A stretch of DNA of 7,983 bases. Origin: Atopobium sp. UBA2090. Lineage in GTDB: Bacteria; Actinomycetota; Coriobacteriia; Coriobacteriales; Atopobiaceae. Each line of letters opens with the position of its first letter. Positions within the stretch are counted from its first letter, which is position 1. Positions 5,896-7,983 of this stretch are shown here, piece after piece. Under the pieces are notes generated by a model. The model was not told the DNA's origin. It worked only from the letters and a program-made list of their open reading frames with translations, and ran no database searches. Where the stretch lies: positions 1 through 7,983 of the forward strand of contig DCZG01000027.1 of NCBI GenBank assembly GCA_002331575.1, written 5' to 3'. The translations under genes were made by a program, and so were the position numbers.

Positions 5896-6765
5896 CTAAG
5901 CGACTACCGGCATCCTCGAGAAGGCTCTCTCGAGGATGCCGTTCGTTTCCGCGAGAGCCTCCATGAGCTGCGCGGGACCATCCTCCTCGGCGCTCGGGAT
6001 GTGGTAGCGGGAGGCGGCCAGGGCACTCGCGGTGCCGTTGGCCACGCAGACCGAGTTGGGGACGAGGTTCATGAGGGTGAGGTCGTTTTCCGAGTCGCCC
6101 ATGACGACCACCTCGTCCGGAGCGACTCCCATGCTCTCGATGAGGCACTCGAACCCGTTGGCCTTGTTCCATCCCCGTGGGTTCACGTCATACCAGCCCG
6201 GGAGTGGAGAGACGAGCTCGAGGTCCGGGCAGGCCGACTCCACGCGGTCGCGGAGCGACGAGAACTGATCAGGAGTACCGCAGCTCATGAGACCTACCAC
6301 GTAGAAGTCGCGGTCAGGCACCTCGAGGGCGGCCGCGTCTGCGCACAGGCCGACATATCCGGTCTGGATGGCGCGGAGCTCACGATGCGTAGCGGGGACG
6401 ACGAGCCACTCGGGGATCTCGCCGGGCACGCAGCCGGTCTCGTCGTAGAGGTTGACCACGGAGTCCGGCTCGTCGGCGATGACGTCGCACAGGCGCACGA
6501 GCGCCTCATGGCTCATGGGGCGGGAGAACACGAGGTCTCCGTCGAGATAGACCTGCTTGCCCCCGCAGATCACGCCCGTCATGACGCAGGACTCGTCGCC
6601 TCGGAAGAACCTCACGAGGTCGTGGCGGGGACGTCCGCTCGCCGGGCCGAAGTCGATGCCTGTCGCGCGAAGGGCTCTCGCCGCTTCGAGCGTGCGCCCC
6701 GAGACGGTCTCCGAATCGACGGGCTTCAGGGTGCCGTCCATGTCGGCAAGTACGAGCTTAATCAA
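5896..6765 (-). CDS. Cof-type HAD superfamily phosphatase (HAD-IIB)
   Basis: This 289-residue cytoplasmic HAD hydrolase has all four catalytic motifs: DMDGT (8-12; nucleophile Asp8, general acid/base Asp10), Ser43 in ASGRP, Lys201 in GWNKANG, and GDSEND (223-228; Mg ligands Asp224 and Asp228). The long insertion between motifs II and III (about 65-190) is the C2 cap of the Cof/YbiV group, which dephosphorylates sugar phosphates and similar metabolites. The substrate is not predictable. The start codon is TTG (minus strand, 6763-6765): an in-frame TAG lies five codons upstream and the next Met is inside motif I, so no other start is plausible. The ribosome site is poor (GGGGG, six bases away). 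The gene is convergent with serA, 15 nt from its stop, and its final codons overlap the serA terminator hairpin. It is not the HAD-I type of classical SerB. Confidence 0.93.
   Translation of the reverse strand: MIKLVLADMDGTLKPVDSETVSGRTLEAARALRATGIDFGPASGRPRHDLVRFFRGDESCVMTGVICGGKQVYLDGDLVFSRPMSHEALVRLCDVIADEPDSVVNLYDETGCVPGEIPEWLVVPATHRELRAIQTGYVGLCADAAALEVPDRDFYVVGLMSCGTPDQFSSLRDRVESACPDLELVSPLPGWYDVNPRGWNKANGFECLIESMGVAPDEVVVMGDSENDLTLMNLVPNSVCVANGTASALAASRYHIPSAEEDGPAQLMEALAETNGILERAFSRMPVVA
5908..5947 (+). terminator. serA terminator embedded in the 3' end of the convergent HAD gene
   Basis: A perfect 13-bp stem, CGGCATCCTCGAG (5908-5920) with CTCGAGGATGCCG (5929-5941), has an 8-nt loop and is followed on the plus strand by TTCGTTT. 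It begins 28 nt after the serA stop. On the minus strand the same bases encode the last residues of the HAD protein (GILERAFSRMPVV), and no T-run follows, so termination is favoured in the serA direction. Confidence 0.8.
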
Positions 6766-6915
6766 GATGCGCCCCCAGCACTATCCGCGAGTCTGACATC
6801 CAGACTTTACCGCAGGAGGTGCCAAGGACGCGTCAAGCACAAGGGACGACCATCAATTCGGCGGACTGGAGAGAGCCCGTACGAAGTACTTCTCGCCTGG
6901 TCAGACAGGTTCTTG

Positions 6916-6933
6916 ACGAGTAGTGTTACTCGT
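6916..6933. repeat. Inverted repeat at the end of the DUF1292 gene
   Basis: ACGAGTA (6916-6922), loop GTGT, TACTCGT (6927-6933) form a perfect 7-bp hairpin that spans the stop codon of the minus-strand DUF1292 gene (6926-6928). No T-run follows in either direction, so it is a weak terminator candidate at best; it may protect the 3' end of the transcript. Confidence 0.4.
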
Positions 6934-7213
6934 CGTCGCTATCCATGATGGCTTCGTAGGCGGCACTCGCTGCCTCGAACTCCTCGTCATCGATGTCGAT
7001 GAGGTCGAAGCTGCCGTCCTCGCTCTCGTTGTATCCATAGATGTAGACGGACTCCTGGTCCGAGTCGGGGACGAGTGCGATGTACTCCGAACCGTCGCAC
7101 TCGAAGATGCCCAGGACCTCGCACCTCTCGGACGTGTCGTCCTCGTAGTCGAGCGTGATGAACTCAGGAGCCCAGTCTTCCTCGTCCATTCCTGCAGTGT
7201 CCTCGTCGCTCAT
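6926..7213 (-). CDS. DUF1292 (YrzB-like) acidic small protein
   Basis: The 95-residue protein has 35 acidic residues (18 Asp, 17 Glu) and a single basic one (Arg30), with no Lys or His. The core FITLDYEDDTSERCEVLGIF, then EYIALVPDSDQESVYIYGY and a C-terminal IDDEEFEAASAAYEAI segment match DUF1292, a family widespread in Firmicutes and related bacteria whose function is not established. In Firmicutes it often sits beside the Holliday-junction resolvase gene yrrK/ruvX; that gene is not here. The ATG at 7211-7213 is chosen because GGGAGGAA precedes it by about four bases on the minus strand and because the DUF1292 homology begins right after it. The frame runs open further upstream to 7792, but only as an antisense shadow of the peptidase gene. 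It is divergent from the M20 peptidase, 126 bp apart. Confidence 0.85.
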   Translation of the reverse strand: MSDEDTAGMDEEDWAPEFITLDYEDDTSERCEVLGIFECDGSEYIALVPDSDQESVYIYGYNESEDGSFDLIDIDDEEFEAASAAYEAIMDSDDE

Positions 7214-7256
7214 TCGTTCCTCCCAGGTGGGTCGTCGGTAGACTCGCGTCTCGCAA

Positions 7257-7300
7257 AGTGTACCCGCATGAGCCGAGCTCATGCCGCGAACGCGTAAAAT
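7257..7300. promoter_or_regulatory. Divergent promoter region with central palindrome
   Basis: A perfect palindrome with 8-bp arms, GCATGAGC (7266-7273), CGA, GCTCATGC (7277-7284), lies between two outward-facing -10 candidates: TACACT on the minus strand (7257-7262, toward the DUF1292 gene) and TAAAAT on the plus strand (7295-7300, toward the peptidase gene). The expected -35 position for each falls at or inside the palindrome, and neither matches TTGACA well. This is the layout expected of a shared operator or activator site. The bases are clear; the regulatory role is inferred. Confidence 0.45.
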
Positions 7301-7339
7301 CAATCGTGTGAATGGCGGCTGGGGACGGGGGGACAGCGA

Positions 7340-7951
7340 ATGGCGACGGGCACCATCGACGTATTCGATCACTATGCCCATGAGGACGACTATCCCGACC
7401 TCGACGCGGACGGTGCGGTTGCCCGCCTGGCGAGGGCCATCGCCTGTCGCACGATCTACACCACCCCCGAGGAGACGGACTTCTCTCCCTTCGACGCGCT
7501 GCTCGAGCTCATGCGCACGAGCTACCCTCACGTCATGGCCGCGGGAACGCTCGAGCTCGTCGGCCATTCCATCCTCATCGGCATCCCAGGCAGCGATCCC
7601 ACGCTCGAGGCCGCGCAGCTCATGGCCCACCAGGACGTCGTGCCCGTCGTTCCAGGGACGGAGTCCCTCTGGGAGCACGGTGCCTTCGAGGGGTTCGTGG
7701 ACGACGAGTACGTGTGGGGAAGGGGCGCCCTCGACATCAAGGACATGCTCATGGGCGAGCTCGAGGCCGTGGACTACCTCCTCGCGCACCATGGGCGGCC
7801 TCGGCGCGGCATCTACCTCGCCTTCGGGGAGGACGAGGAGGTCACGAGTCGCGGGGCCACGAGGCTCGCGAGCGAGATGGAACGTCGCGGCATCCGGCTG
7901 GCCTGGCTGCTCGACGAGGGAACGACGACGATGTTCGACGGTGCCGCGTAG
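7340..7951 (+). CDS. M20 family metallopeptidase, N-terminal part only (premature stop)
   Basis: The frame encodes 203 residues of an M20 zinc peptidase of the carboxypeptidase S/PM20D1 type, whose full length is usually 450-500 residues. Visible catalytic elements are AHQDVVPV (96-103; zinc ligand His97, catalytic-site Asp99), GRGALDIKD (127-135; bridging Asp132), FGEDEEV (162-168; general base Glu166 and ligand Glu167) and the DEG motif at 192-194 (ligand Asp192). The frame stops at TAG (7949-7951), shortly after DEG. The dimerisation domain and the last zinc ligand, a His near the C-terminus, are missing, so the protein as read is inactive. The start at 7340 follows a G-rich site (GGGGGGA, 7327-7333). 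The family hydrolyses or forms N-acyl or dipeptide amide bonds; the substrate is unknown. A true nonsense mutation or a faulty sequence end are both possible. Confidence 0.85.
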   Translation: MATGTIDVFDHYAHEDDYPDLDADGAVARLARAIACRTIYTTPEETDFSPFDALLELMRTSYPHVMAAGTLELVGHSILIGIPGSDPTLEAAQLMAHQDVVPVVPGTESLWEHGAFEGFVDDEYVWGRGALDIKDMLMGELEAVDYLLAHHGRPRRGIYLAFGEDEEVTSRGATRLASEMERRGIRLAWLLDEGTTTMFDGAA

Positions 7952-7983
7952 CCAGAACGGCTTCTTGAACGTGCAGACGCCCC

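Noticed and set aside
6766..6925. A promoter for the HAD gene (TTGACG near 6830 and TAAAGT near 6803 on the minus strand)
   Set aside because: The spacer between them is about 21 nt, too long for a standard promoter, and no better pair was seen. I see nothing else firm in this stretch apart from the hairpin at 6916-6933 and a CTGGTCA copy.
6926..7792. A long 288-codon version of the DUF1292 frame starting inside the peptidase gene
   Set aside because: The first 193 codons are antisense to the M20 gene and its promoter and show no family character. A good ribosome site and the DUF1292 homology both point to the start at 7213.

Overview
The window is GC-rich DNA (60-65% by eye) from a bacterium. 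The short, ACT-domain SerA, the MsmK-type transporter remnant, the DUF1292 protein and the GH94 phosphorylase together suggest an actinomycete of the class Coriobacteriia (Olsenella/Atopobium/Collinsella-like). This placement is an inference from protein character, not from a marker gene. The genes are mostly housekeeping or metabolic. I see no CRISPR array, tRNA, rRNA, insertion sequence or phage gene.

Layout. Bases 2-1657 (+) hold a 5'-truncated reading frame made of two unrelated pieces. The first is the middle of a GH94 (glycosyltransferase-36) glycoside phosphorylase. It joins in frame, at about 1241-1252, to the C-terminal regulatory/TOBE part of an MsmK/MalK-type sugar ABC transporter ATPase. 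A good terminator follows at 1692-1726. Two minus-strand genes come next: a six-helix HdeD/DUF308 membrane protein (1779-2315) and an HSL-like alpha/beta-hydrolase (2450-3373). The 200-bp divergent region 3374-3573 carries two inverted repeats and leads into serC (3574-4650) and serA (4711-5880), the first two enzymes working on the serine branch from 3-phosphoglycerate. A strong bulged hairpin lies between them. Convergent to serA is a Cof-type HAD phosphatase (5896-6765, minus, TTG start), whose last codons overlap the apparent serA terminator. A very acidic 95-residue DUF1292 protein (6926-7213, minus) is divergent from an M20 peptidase (7340-7951, plus). The peptidase frame stops after its first metal-binding half, close to the window edge.

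How the genes work together. serC and serA form a probable serine biosynthesis operon, and the ACT domain of SerA is a likely site of feedback sensing by serine. The GH94 and MsmK pieces fit a locus for uptake and phosphorolysis of beta-glucosides or beta-glucan oligosaccharides, but as read here neither protein would be functional. The other genes are single units with no obvious functional link.

Most worth checking: the GH94/MsmK junction (true deletion-fusion or assembly chimera), the truncated M20 gene at the other end, and a set of palindromes in the intergenic regions. I found no convincing new multi-gene system.
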